Positions 32,351-43,289 of a stretch of 64,000 bases of DNA are shown piece after piece. The DNA lies in contig JAVMKO010000005.1 of assembly GCA_032164245.1 (NCBI GenBank), positions 41,196,133-41,260,132 of the forward strand. Reading direction: 5' to 3'. Under the pieces are notes generated by a model. The model was not told where the DNA came from, searched no databases, and worked only from the letters and a program-made list of their open reading frames with translations. Made by a program: the position numbers and the translations under genes. Source of the DNA: Sternotherus odoratus. Taxonomy: Eukaryota > Chordata > Testudines > Kinosternidae. Within the stretch, counting starts at the first letter, position 1; the number at the start of each line of letters is the position of its first letter.

Positions 32351-34150
32351 ATTTCTGCTCCGCTGTCACGGTAGAGCCGAGAACAAGCAAACGGCCCATT
32401 TGTGTGAGTTTAGTTTGTGATATAAAAAGATACATCCAGACTGATAAACCAGGGAGACAAGAGCCGCAGGCACCCCACTAGACGCCCATGTGGCTCTCAC
32501 TGCAAATTTCAAAGGCAAGCACCCAAAATGTCCATCGCAAACATCATACTACTTCCTTGCAACCTGGTACATGAATGGCAAAGGCACTAATAAAGTGACA
32601 TCATTATCTTTCTTTTATAGCACTATTCCTCTCCCCACCCACCCAAAACAGGTTATAAGGCTGTAAAAGGCTGCAGTTTACAGCACTATAAAGCTCCTCC
32701 AGCTGTTATAAATATATCATTTAAGCACTTACATTTAAAAAAATAACATGGATAAATACCCGTGAAAAGTTCAGTGCTTTTTCTCCCCAGCCTTCGACTG
32801 CATTAACCTTTTCCCTGCTGGTCTCTCAGGCCCATCACTGTGCTGGCACATTTCCAGGGAACGCAGGGAAACGGTGAGGATGCATGCAGGCTGTTTCTCG
32901 AGTATTTTACCTCGTCACCCCCGGGCGATGTTGGAAGTGTGAATGGGTTGACTCACCGCTAGCACCTCCTTGTGGTTAGGCATGGCGTGGCAGGTCTTTC
33001 CCCACAGGTTGTCTCCTGCTGACAGCTGTTCAGCCGCTGCAGGAGCCTGACTCTTCCTGTGACCTGGCCCTCCATGTAGATCAGTTCCAAGTCTCTCCCC
33101 TTCCGGGGTAGTCTATGAACAAAAAGCAAGGGGAATTAATGCAAATAAACTGAGTCAGTAAGAGAGAGGAGGGAATGACTCCCCCTCGGGCTGCGACAGG
33201 ATCTGTCCCTCCCTTCCCTCACGAGGGAGGCTCCTGCCTGCAGTCAGCCCTTTCCTCTGGCCTGCCCACAGGTGAGCTCCTTGGCTTCCCTTTTAACTCC
33301 TCTTCCAGCCTCCCACATGCCCCACAGGTGTGGCAGAGTGGAGCTACCTGAGCTCAGAGCAGCTCCTTAACCCCTTGTTGTCCTGGCTATCCAACCGCCG
33401 GGCCTTCTATCTCCAGTGGATCCCCTGAGATCTGTACAGACCTCAGGGATTGGTAGGGTTTGCGGGAGCTCCCTGCCCCCACAGGAGTGTCCTCTCTTGG
33501 CCGATTCTGTCGGCATTTCCCAAATGCTTTGGCACCAGGGGTGCCCATATGAAGCAGCTTTTCCATTCATATCCTTGTGCCAGCATCACTGATGGGGCCA
33601 GCATCACTGATGGGGCCTGAGTCTGTGCCAGTGGGAGCAGGTGGGAGTTTCCCCATTGATTTAAATGGGGGGCCGGGTGAATCAGGGGGCAGCATGCCGA
33701 CAGACACACAGGGATTCTTTCCTCTAAAGCTGATCCCAAGGAAATCCCGAGCTGGAGCTGCAAGTTCATTGCAAACAGATGCTGGGTTTCGTCCTTAATT
33801 AACAACACTGGAGTCTCCTCCACTGGCCTATTCTTGCAGTTCTGGAGAGGAGGGGAGGGGAGAATTCAGCCCTAAAGGATTTCTCGCAGTCCTCTCTGCC
33901 CCTTGGAAACATCCTAATACAGCCAATTACAATAGCATTATGGTTGCAATATCAAGCACTCAAAAGTTAAAAAATGCCAGAATTAAGATTGCCCATGCAA
34001 CCTTAGCTTTAGCCTCTCTGGTCCATGTGCATTATGATACAGTCTTTAATTACATGATCATATGCTATTTGTTCCACAAAACCCCTCACCTCCTTCAGTG
34101 CACAGGATGCATGTACAATGGAAAGTGTGTGTCACTACCTGTGCCACCTA
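32351..34150. other. Mostly unique DNA
   Basis: At 32930-33120 a repeat-like segment (GACTCACCGCTAGCACCTCC, TGGTTAGGCATGGCGTGGC, CTGACAGCTGTTCAGCCGCT) resembles a known turtle LTR-type sequence. At 33583-33618 AGCATCACTGATGGGGCC is tandemly duplicated. No gene supported. Confidence 0.4.
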
Positions 34151-34154
34151 TAAT

Positions 34155-34410
34155 TCCATTACAGCAGGTAGGCAGTGTGATCTAGCCACTACGGGAGTGG
34201 ACCAGGAGTCAGGAGACCTGGATTCTATTCAAGGCTCTTCTGGGTGACCTTGGACAAGTTATTTCCTCTCTCTGTGCCTCTGTTTTCCCTCCCAACCTTT
34301 GTCTCGCTTGAGTATTTAGATTGCAAGCTGTTCAGGGAAGGGGACGGTCTCACCATTTGTACAGTGCCTTGCACACTGGGGGCTCTGATCTCATTTGGGA
34401 ACTGTAAGAG
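34155..34410 (+). repeat. MIR-like SINE, full length
   Basis: GTGATCTAGCCACTACGGGA head, AGACCTGGATTCTATTCAAG, GGGTGACCTTGGACAAGTTA, TGCCTCTGTTTTCCC, and the reptile 3' segment AGATTGCAAGCTGTTCAGGG with GTACAGTGCCTTGCACACTG. Confidence 0.8.
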
Positions 34411-34439
34411 TGGGGTACCCCAGCCTCTGTGCTCTCGAG

Positions 34440-35060
34440 TACAGAGAAGGGGACTCTTTTATGTCCAGACCCCTTAACTTAGCTGCTTCCCAGCCAAATT
34501 AAGTCCCTACACCCCGAGAAACCCCCCTTTTACCAGTGGGGTTTTTGGGAACTACGGCTGCCACCATGCGGGTGTACTTCCAAAACCTTGGAGGGGCCCC
34601 CGGACTTCCCCAAAACCCTAACTTTGTCCCCCTCCCTGGGAGCCAGAGTCAGACACCTGGAGGCTGCTTCCCCTCCCCCTTCATCCTTCCAGGCTGAAGG
34701 CAGAGACAGGCTCCATTCCTCAGCTGAGAACCTGAGCTGATTCCTTTACCTACCCCCCCACACACCCTCCTCTCTTCCCAGTGAAGAGAGACAGACCTTA
34801 AGGGAATAAAACCAAACACTTTATAACTAAAAGATTTAATACAGAAAAAGAATAAAAGAGATACAGTACACTTCACAATCTGGGGTTCCCTAACTCCCCT
34901 CTAAAAAGGACTGAGACACCCCAAAAAGGCACAGGCTTAAAAGAATCAAAAGGTTATACTCACAGTACAGCTAATCAGGAATATAAAAAGGAAGTAGAGC
35001 CATCTTCATAGCTAAAGATGCTCCAGAACTCTTACCAAGTGTGATAGAGGAAGGTCAGGG
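34440..35060 (-). repeat. Probable LTR-like repeat
   Basis: Purine-poor segment with CCCAGCCAAATTAAGTCCCT, TACAGAAAAAGAATAAAAGA and TCTGGGGTTCCCTAACTCCC. Its position, composition and A-rich internal stretch resemble decayed LTRs of turtles. Unproven. Confidence 0.3.
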
Positions 35061-35084
35061 AGCTGTGGCAGAGTGCTTGAGGGG

Positions 35085-35600
35085 AGATATATCAGCTCCA
35101 GGTTCATTAGGGCGTGGCTCCCTGTAGACTAGGGAAGCAGGCAGCAGGTTAATTAGGAGCACCTGCTGTCAATTAAGGCCTTAATAAACACCCCTGCCTC
35201 AGGCAGACAGGTGTGGCTGTTTGGAAGGAGTTTGGAGGCATTGGAGCAGAGAACAGTTTGGAGAAGTTGGAGCAGAGAACAGTTTGGAGGTGTTGGAGCG
35301 GAGAGAGTTTGGAGGAGTTGGAGCAGAGAGAGTTTGGAGAAGTGCTGCGGTGAGCTAAGAAAGACCCAGACCCTAAGTAAAGGAACACCTGGCTTGTGTA
35401 GAGAGAGTGCAGGAAGCCCCCCCCCCCCCAAGCTAAAGAGTAGGAGAGGGAAGTAGTCCAGGGGAAGGAGTAGCCAATCCCAGTGGTTTACCGCTATCCT
35501 CAGGGCCCCTGGGCTGGGACCTGGAGTAGAGGGCGGGCCCGGGTCCCTCCCTCTCCACTTCTCCCCTCTAGGATACTAGTGGGACAGTTAAGGCCCTGTT
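35085..35600 (+). repeat. LTR-like repeat with internal minisatellite
   Basis: GGGAGATATATCAGCTCCAG, TTAATTAGGAGCACCTGCTG, TCAATTAAGGCCTTAATAAA and CCTGCCTCAGGCAGACAGG lead into a 26-bp array, then GGGACCTGGAGTAGAGGGCG shared with 28970. It is the best-preserved copy of the family in the window. Confidence 0.5.
35228..35350 (+). repeat. 26-bp tandem array, ~4.5 units
   Basis: Unit AGTTTGGAGAAGTTGGAGCA+GAGAAC, starting near 35228, 35258, 35281, 35306 and 35329 with 1-4 differences each. It lies inside the LTR-like repeat. Confidence 0.75.
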
Positions 35601-36809
35601 CAGGGGCAAGAAATAGGCTCCCTGAATTCCCCACAAGAAGAGAAAGCGTAGGACCCATCAATATCGTGGAAGTAATTTGCCACACAAGCTACATTGGCAA
35701 GCCAAAGCTGAAACTCAACTAACTAAACCCCTCCCTCCCTCATGGTCGGGAGGCTCTGACGACACTGCTGTCTCAGATAACATAGCCCCACCCAGGCCTT
35801 TACACTTATGACAGGAACTGTAGATGCTACTGGAATGTTAACTAACCAAGACATTGCAGAAACACCTCAACCCCAGAACCTCATTTCTCTGCATTCTACA
35901 GCCACCTGACAAGGCTTCTATTTTCTTTCTTTCCCCCCTGAATGGTGTTATTATTTATATCTTTCTTGCTGGCACTTGAATCCACCGTGACAGTGTATTG
36001 GGTAATGACAGGATAATTGTTTGTTTTATTGATCATTATAAACCCTTACGGATCTCTGTGTGATTGATGACATTTAAAACCCTCTGTCTTCTCCTCTCCC
36101 TTCCTCTGCCTGGCGGGGCAGCAGAGCAGATCAAAAGCCTGCTGGCTACCACCAATCCAATTAACAACAGTAAAAAGTTTTGGAAATGATTGAGTCCCTG
36201 TACTATTTCCTAACGACTCCTCCTTGATTCTTTTAGGCCACCGAGCCAGGTGCTCTTCATCAGAAGGAAATGTAAAGCAGTGGAGAGCCTGGTGCTGTCT
36301 GTGGATGGGGTGTGGCTAGGGAGAGCACCCCCTGACGTAATAAAAAGAGGGGGAAGGAATGTTGTGGGAGGAGACTTGCACTGGAAGGACAAATTTGCTG
36401 TCATGGTAGTGGACTGGCACATCGGGATACAAATGTTCCATTGTCACGATAAAACGTGATTGGAGCATTCTGATGTTTAGGCTGCAGTGCGACAGCCTAC
36501 GGATATAACTTTGTAAGGGCCTGAGAATTTACCTCATGATCCATTCGTGTCCTTCTACACAGACTTTGGACAGCACCTGTCCAAAGCGCTAGATGCATGG
36601 ATCAGTTTAAACAGTCTGAGCAAGAATTCTAGTGCACCCAATGGGCACTTACCCAACTACCCTATCAATACTGTCTTTGTCTTCTTGCTTTCCCCCTGTT
36701 CACTCAAACCTTCAGTAAAAAAAGCAATGGTTCCTATTAAAAAGGCTACATAGGCACTAACCGTTTCCACACCGTGGTACCTGGAATTAGTCAGATTTCT
36801 TTGTACTTA
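35601..36809. other. Unique DNA without a recognised gene
   Basis: No supported exon. Frames at 35483-35722 and 36250-36459 are short and have no domain. The stretch includes the repeat-free 35930-36200 block. Confidence 0.4.
35930..36200. promoter_or_regulatory. Candidate conserved non-coding element
   Basis: Repeat-free block with TGATTGATGACATTTAAAAC (PBX/PREP-like), AATGACAGGATAATTG (MEIS-like and homeodomain), TTTATTGATCATTATAAACC and CCAATTAACAACAG (SOX-like). Motif density is suggestive, not proof. Confidence 0.3.
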
Positions 36810-36817
36810 GAATAGGA

Positions 36818-36947
36818 CAGGGATCCTCAACCTGGCAGACATGACCAGGTATCAGCAAGTCACAATCACTCTTCCATTTCCATCCCAAATAGATCCTGGC
36901 TAGATGGGAAGGGGACATCCCTGTATGGAAAAGGTTGAGAACCTCTG
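36818..36947 (+). mobile_element. 130-bp hAT MITE with 8-bp TSD
   Basis: CAGGGATCCTCAACCTGG and AGGTTGAGAACCTCTG are inverted ends. GAATAGGA (36810-36817) and GGATAGGA (36948-36955) form the duplication with one mismatch. Non-coding. Confidence 0.8.
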
Positions 36948-36959
36948 GGATAGGAGATA

Positions 36960-38535
36960 TCTGACTGGCACCTGAAGCAAAATACCTGATAAGAAAATGT
37001 ATTGGTTCATTTAAATTCTTGAAAAATCCCATAGATTCCAGAGCTATTGTGGGAGCCAGTTGGAAACACATTGGGAGCAACTACGATACTGTATCTCATC
37101 TGATGACCCCAGAAAAATGACCCTCAGGAGAAAGAACCTATTCTCCATTCAACAATGCTGAGTGAACAGTGGGGTTGGGACTCCCCTGAGTTGGTCTCCC
37201 TCTCTCAGATATGTCCACTTGGCATCTCTTAGGGAAATCTTTATGCCTCTCCAATGTGCATGATCAGAATCCGTTCAGAACTTAACTTCCTTCTTTTTTA
37301 TTATTATTCAGAAATCAATCCTATGCGTTCAGTGAGTGCCAGTTCTGCCAGAAGATATGAACATTACTTGACCAAGAGATACAAACTAACAGGGCCCTAC
37401 AGAATGCTCACACTGAAATACAGAACAATTCTACACTAATTAGTAGCACACCGGAAGTAGGGTGATGTCAAAATATGAGTTTCCACATGCCAAACTTGAA
37501 CTCACTAGCACCTCCTGTAGGACACTCTGCAGGTCTGCAACATGCACATCAGTGAATTGGCTAACCAAGAGTATCACCACTCATGTCTGTAAAAACTGAG
37601 GTCTGCTAAATGTTTCTTGTCTACAATCTGTTTCCCTCTCACTGTTCAGGAATTACAGGAACTGGAAAGATGATAAATGTTTTGGAAATTTTACAGAATT
37701 GACATATTTTGCAAAATCTGCCTGTTGAACTGACAACATTTCCCAGCAAATGAGCTGATGTCATCAAACTGGAAGAGGCAGCTGAGAAAGAGGGCCCCAG
37801 TACAAGAAGGCTCCTCTGATTTATTCAGCTGGGTCACTTAGCACAGCACCAGGTGTGTCAGAAAGGAGTCTCCTGAAACAGTGTGAATCAAGCCCTGATG
37901 GTCTGCACTCAGCGGAAGGGAAATTTTAGTCCCTTGAACAGTTTCATAATGCATCAGGGCACATCAGAAGGGAAAGAAACAGTCTGACAGAATTGCATTA
38001 ATTTTCATGAACCCAGCAGCCCTGGAAAATCATGAAAACTGCAACATAATGAAAGCCTGGAAGGGAAAAACCTGCCCTCTTCCTCACTGCTGGAGAATCT
38101 GCATGCAGATTCCATCAAAGGAAAGTAGCTGTGGAGCCTCATCAGGGATAGAATTAACCCCTGGGTTCCTGAGTCTGAGTCAAAAACTGCAGGGCTGAGA
38201 AGTTACCATCCTCCTATTTACCAGTCTGCTGGGAGAGACCGACTCCTGGATGAGGGCAGTTAATCTCCGTTCCCTTTAACCTTTGTGCTATCCGTGAGGC
38301 GGCCAGGAAGAGATTTACTTCTTTTCTGCTCTCTGGAGTATTCATTTCATTCAAGGCCATCTTGTGCCCTCGGTTTCCATGGCCTTTTCTCATTGAGGTT
38401 AGTGAGAATGGGGAGGAGGACGGTACACTTTAACGACCCTGCAATAACAAACCAGCTTTTGAGTGATCCTACAAAACAAACCCACGTGCAAACCCCAGCT
38501 GTCTTTAACAACCTAGAATAACAAGCCAATCTACC
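36960..38535. other. Unique DNA without a recognised gene
   Basis: No domain-bearing frame, RNA gene or confident repeat found. Confidence 0.4.
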
Positions 38536-38539
38536 TGAG

Positions 38540-39030
38540 TAATGGAAGGATGTGAAGGAGCAGAGAGACCACAGCCCGCCACAGCAGGGGTTAAAGAACT
38601 CCTGTGGGTTCAGCTGTGGGGTGGGGGGGGCTCATACCTGCAGCCAATGCCAGACCTGGAGTGGGGAGAAAAGAAGGGAGCCTGGCTCAGTCAGAGGCTG
38701 ATTGGGGAAGAGGCAGGAGCTCTGTGCCTGCCTGAAGGCAGGGACCAGGAAACCTGCCAGTCTTCCCCTGTCAAGGGGTCCTAATGGTGGGGGAAACTGG
38801 ACTAGCAGGGTCATGCCCCAAACTAAAGGACTTGTATAGGGAGCAGCTTAGAAGTCCTGAGACACACAACCTCCCCTCCCCCCATGGCTGGATACAGATC
38901 CATCACCCCTGATTAGGGGTTTGAACAACTCTGGGCCAGGACCTGAGGGAGAAGGAGGGGTCAGGTCCCCCTACAGCCCCTAACCAATTATCTAGGCTGC
39001 CCGGCCACTGAAGGCCCTGTCTCTTTTAAT
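38540..39030 (+). repeat. Probable LTR-like repeat
   Basis: CTCTGGGCCAGGACCTGAGG and the TTAACCACTA-less tail CTGCCCGGCCACTGAAGGCC resemble the GGGCTGGGACCTGGAGTAGA family at 35510. The left part contains GGGGTTAAAGAACTCCTGTG. Partial and decayed. Confidence 0.35.
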
Positions 39031-39049
39031 CTCTCTGATTAAAAACATT

Positions 39050-39560
39050 TTAATCAGAAGTTGCTACTATGAACTTGAAGGGGGAAGTTTTCCAGATATT
39101 ACTATTATTATTGAGAAGAAAAAATTAAAATAGTGACTGTTATTTTCACAGCCAAGGATTTAAAGCTTGTATTTTAGCTACGTAATGTTGTTGACTTATG
39201 ATGAGGAAAGTTCTATCAAGAAATCCAATAGAGGATATTTCCGTAGGACCTACAAAAGCACCTGGCCTCATTACTACCTCTCTGCTGGCTGCGAAGTAGC
39301 CAGCAATTAACTAACAGCAGCCACTCTTCCGGGAGCTTTGCTGACATCACCACTGTTGCTGGAGAACAAACAAAGCTATTTTTGCAGGATAAAAGCACCA
39401 TATACATCGAGGTTGTTGTTAAACAAAAATAACCAAGCTAATTTCAACATCCTTTAAAAGCATGGGAAATAATGATTGCTCAGTGAAAGCAAAAAGAACA
39501 AAATCAGTAGGGAGAGACAGCATTTTCAAGCTTGTGAAAGACTTACAAACAATGGGCAGT
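39050..39560. promoter_or_regulatory. Candidate conserved non-coding element
   Basis: Repeat-free, AT-rich block with CTCTGATTAAAAACATTTTA, GCAATTAACTAACAGCAGCC, GAGAACAAACAAAGC (SOX/FOX-like) and ACAAACAATGGGCAG. Compositionally distinct from the LTR-like sequence on its left. Confidence 0.25.
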
Positions 39561-39858
39561 TAAACTATTTTTAAAAGTACTTGATGGTGCCCTTTAAAGA
39601 TCCAGAGTACCTAGTGGAAGACTTTGGAAAGCTTTCTGTTGGGAGACAGTTCTACCAACAGCTTTTCTTGTTTTCTCCCTCTTGTCTCTGATTCCCAGGG
39701 GCATTTGCACTGAAACAGGATCATCATTTTTAAAAACCCACTTGTCACATTGCTTATTCTCATACGGGCCACCCTGGGAGACCACTAGGAAACATTAGTG
39801 CAGCATCTTCCTTCAAACATGGCAGGTCAATAGGAAAGCATCGTAGTCTGGCTGTGAA

Positions 39859-40041
39859 CCATAGAATATCAGGGTTGGAAGGGACCTGAGGAGGTCATCT
39901 AGTCCAACCCCCTGCTCAAAGCAGGACCAATCCCCAACTAAATCATCCAACAGATTTTTGCCCCCATCCCTAAATGGATTGAACTCACAACCCCGGATTT
40001 AACAGGACAATGCTCAAACCACTGAGCTATCTCTCCTGGTG
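39859..40041 (-). mobile_element. Complete tRNA-derived SINE with CR1 tail
   Basis: On the minus strand the head reads GATAGCTCAGTGGTTTGAGC (A box), then GGTTGTGAGTTCAATCC (B box), a short linker, and the CR1-type tail GGTCCTGCTTTGAGCAGGGG ... GATATTCTATGG. This is the tortoise Pol III/SINE layout, mobilised by CR1 machinery through the shared tail. Few differences from consensus are apparent. Confidence 0.88.
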
Positions 40042-40051
40042 TACCATCCTG

Positions 40052-40281
40052 GATGGCCAGGTCTACACTAGCGGGGAGGGGGGATTGACCTCAGCACATC
40101 TTAGGTTGACTTACCTGGCGTCCTCATGGTGGCAGCGGGCTCCCCCGTCGACTCCGCTTACTCCTCTTGGCAAGCTGGAGTATCAGAGTCGACAGAGAGC
40201 GCTTTTGGGGATCGATTTATCGTGTCTAGATGAGATGTGATAAATCGAGTCCCGATAGATCAATCAGTGAAGACAAGGCAC
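40052..40281 (+). mobile_element. TTAA-family MITE, decayed ends
   Basis: GGCCAGGTCTACACTAGC at the left and CAGTGAAGACAAGGC at the right are inverted partners. Inside are GATCGATTTATCGTGTCTAG and ATGAGATGTGATAAATCGAG, shared with 44317-44587. No target duplication survives. Confidence 0.65.
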
Positions 40282-40312
40282 TTTGAGTGCAATTCAGGGT
40301 GTTGGGGACAGA

Positions 40313-40570
40313 CTATTATTATCTGTATTATTAGAACGCATAGAGGCCCCAGCCAGGATCACTATTCCACTGTGCTAGGTGCTGTATATGTAGCAAAAAG
40401 TTGATGATGTAAATAGACAAAGCAGACTCAGAAGAATTATCTTATTTTACACCCAGGGAAGTGAGGGACAGGGAGATGAAGCAACTAGCACTAATTTTGA
40501 CAGGAGGTTAATGGCAGAGCTGGGAATTGAACCTAGATCTCTTGAGTCCCACTCCGATGTTATAATCACA
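40313..40570 (-). repeat. MIR-like SINE, minus strand
   Basis: ATTATTATCTGTATTATTAG start, TGTGCTAGGTGCTGTATATG, GGAAGTGAGGGACAGGGAGA, GGCAGAGCTGGGAATTGAAC and CTAGATCTCTTGAGTCCCAC. Complement of the full reptile MIR-like consensus. Confidence 0.75.
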
Positions 40571-40702
40571 AAATCAGCCTCTTTCTGAGATCAGGACCCA
40601 GTTTACACTGGTGGAAACTCAGCATTACTCCATTGCTTTCAGTACACCAATGCCAGATATACACATGTGTAAATGAGATCAGAATCTGGCTTTTGATCTT
40701 AA

Positions 40703-40993
40703 GGGCTGGTCTTCACTAGCGCTGCTGGAAATCGATCTTCTGGCGATCGATTTACCGCATCTCGCTAAGACGCGATAAATCGATCGCCCGGAGCTCCCCC
40801 ATCAACTCCGGAACTCCAGCTCGCCGGGAGGCGCAAGCTGGAGTCGACGGGGGAGTGTGCCGCCGACTGCTGCCGCCGTGGGGACAAGAGGTAAGTCGGC
40901 GGCAGATACGCAAACTTCAGTTATGTGATTCACGTAGTTGAAGTTGCGTATCCGTCGATTTGCCCCCCCCCCCCCCCCAGTAAGGACAAGCCC
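40703..40993 (+). mobile_element. piggyBac-like MITE with TTAA target duplication
   Basis: TTAA at 40699-40702 and 40994-40997 flanks GGGCTGGTCTTCACTAGC and CAGTAAGGACAAGCCC, inverted ends. The exact TTAA flanks point to the piggyBac type. Internal GATCGATTTACCGCATCTCG and GACGCGATAAATCGATCG form a subpalindrome, and a C-run of 16 lies near 40962-40977. No transposase. Confidence 0.75.
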
Positions 40994-40999
40994 TTAAAG

Positions 41000-42030
41000 T
41001 CCTGGGGCCAGGTGACAGAAGCCCACTCTTCACCCACCAAACACAGAATCTGTCATGGCACCTTCCATCAGCTGGGATGTTCTGGCTCTTTGTTCTTCAG
41101 GACTGAACTCCTGGAGACAGGGCTTCCTCGGTGAAGGTACCCTCACTTTGCACCAGTGTTAAATACCATCACACCGCTCAGACAGATGTTACTGTAATCA
41201 GTGAGAGGTCTCCCAAGCGGATCGCCAGCTCCCCACCCCTTTCCCTCTCCCCACAGCCAGCCCGGGGGTGTGAAGATGCTGTCAACTGCTGCTCCTTCCT
41301 CCACAGAGTTCTGCTCCCAGACAGTGAGGCCCAGAAAATATGAGGCACCATATGAGGCTGCTGCTCAGCCTCAATCCTGTGCACCTGCCCTTCCTCCTCT
41401 CCCCACCCCCACCCCCCGCAGTGCTGTCTCAACCCAGGGGGCTTCTGTCATGCTGACCTCCACACCCTAAATCCCCTCCCTCCATACAGTGCCACATGTT
41501 CCCTCCAGAGGCTTCATGGCCAACTGTCCTGACCGTATCCACAGCGAGTATGCTGGGACCTTCAGGGGCAGCAAGGTGTACTTCTCCCCTGCCTGGCAGA
41601 GCCAAGCCTCAAAACACACAGAGCTCTGTCAGCTCCTGCCCTGCCGCTGGATCTGACCTGGTGCGTCAAACACACCACGCTGGTAGAGTTCCCAATGGCT
41701 TGACATTCACCAGCTTGTTGTGTTTGGCACCCCCCCTGTGCTCTAAGCCTCCCGAGTCTGCACAGAGCCCAGGCCCTGCCCCTGGCTGGGGAGTCTAGGC
41801 CCACCCTGGGGATCAGATCCTCTGTCTAGCACACCCTTTTGAAGGCTAGGACCCTGCTAGTCCAACCTCTTTGTCTCCTGGACCAGTGTTGGCTCTCACA
41901 TGCCTTCTCAAAGAACACTCATTACATGAGCGCCCTGGGTTAACAGGTCACCTCTTCGGGGGCACAAGGCAGAGAAAACACACAGAGACAGCCTATGAGC
42001 AGGACTTGGTGAACGGTTACACTTCACCTA
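41000..42030. other. Unique DNA without a recognised gene
   Basis: Several overlapping frames of 70-100 codons exist without domain, conserved start or splice framing. C-rich stretches near 41395-41420. Confidence 0.4.
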
Positions 42031-42033
42031 GTG

Positions 42034-42694
42034 CAGCATTCCTCAGATGTGGCCACCGGAGCTGCATTGTGGCCATCAGGAGCTTTTCTTGTGCCTACCA
42101 CCACCTGGGCTGTTATTGGGGTGGGAGGGGGGGGGAGGGGGGGCAAAGTAACAACCTCCCTGTTACTCCTGGATGCACTGCCTTGGTGTTGGTTACTGGG
42201 CCATCAGCAATGGTTGGGCCCTGCTCCCCCTGTGGAGACACCTAGGGCACAATGCTGGAGGACCAGACATCTGGTGAGTTCCCTACCTTCCCAGTGGCTT
42301 TGGGTTTCAGCCCTGGGGTGGCGGGACAGCAGGCTCTGGCCACAGGGCTTTGGGCTCCAGCCCCTCACTGCCCCCCCCCCCACTCTTCCCTATTTATCTG
42401 GCCCCCACTGCCTCCCATGACCAGCCACCTCCCCCCCTCCAGAGCTTAATTTGTCACCCAGCTTGATAGGGCTGAGTAAGTCTGCTGTGAAAAGCGATAC
42501 TTGTATGCTTGTTAATATCACTTTTCACAACAGACTTATTAGCTAGCAATAAATAAATTTACAATGATTTGGACACGTATATATGAATATTAAAAGCTAA
42601 TAAAGTATTTTAGAAAAAAGTGTGAGGGTGACCACCAGCAAGAGTTGGTGGCTGCACTCTGTGGCCACCAAATAATTTGTCCTGAGAACCCCTG
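42034..42694 (+). mobile_element. Non-autonomous hAT-like element, ~660 bp
   Basis: The right end AATTTGTCCTGAGAACCCCTG and the left end GCATTCCTCAGATGTGGCCA are decayed inverse partners (CAGGGGTTCTCAGGACAAAT type). An AT-rich stretch at 42475-42600 contains CTGTGAAAAGCGATACTTG facing CACTTTTCACAACAG. No target duplication is clear. Confidence 0.6.
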
Positions 42695-42699
42695 TGCAA

Positions 42700-43146
42700 C
42701 AGACACACAGATCTAAAGAAAATCACAAATCACCTGCCACAGTCTCCTCACCACTCTAGACATTCTTTGGCCCTAGGCACAGTCTTCTGTGCTTCTCAGG
42801 ATCCTTTCCCTGCAGCTCATGGCTTTTCTTCAGAAACAGAGCGACTGGGACAGAAAGACACACCTTGTTTCCTTCTTCCTGCTGGTCTGGAGTTAACCAG
42901 GCCCACCTGCTGCGAAGGCATGCACCTCTCTCCTGCCCCAGGGTCCTGTGTGTCTCTACTGAGAGACCTTCCACTAGGTACATCCCGCCAACAATGCCTG
43001 GTTCCTTTGTTCTGCTACTGGGGATTTTCCACTCTCCTTACTGCAGAGGCTCCTAGGTTGCAGCCATCCTGTTGGTCCAAGGGTGTTTCCAACTGACCAT
43101 TAAGGTTTAAGGGCCAACCACTGTCCCTGGTCTGGATGCTACTCCG
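42700..43146. other. Unique DNA
   Basis: No supported gene or repeat. Confidence 0.35.
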
Positions 43147-43154
43147 CTGGCAGC

Positions 43155-43277
43155 TAGAGTTGTCAGCCCTCTAGGATTGTCCTGGAGTCTCCAGGAATTA
43201 AAGATTAAACTTTCATTAAAGATTGTATCATGTGATGAAACCTCCAGGAATTTGTCCAACCAAAGTTGGCAACCCCA
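43155..43277 (+). mobile_element. 123-bp hAT MITE with perfect 8-bp TSD
   Basis: CTGGCAGC at 43147-43154 and 43278-43285. Ends TAGAGTTGTCAGCCC and AGTTGGCAACCCCA are inverted partners. The centre is AAAGATTAAACTTTCATTAA. Non-coding. Confidence 0.85.
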
Positions 43278-43289
43278 CTGGCAGCAGAT

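Noticed and set aside
39950..40041. tRNA gene on the minus strand
   Set aside because: Same SINE family head, followed by linker and CR1 tail.
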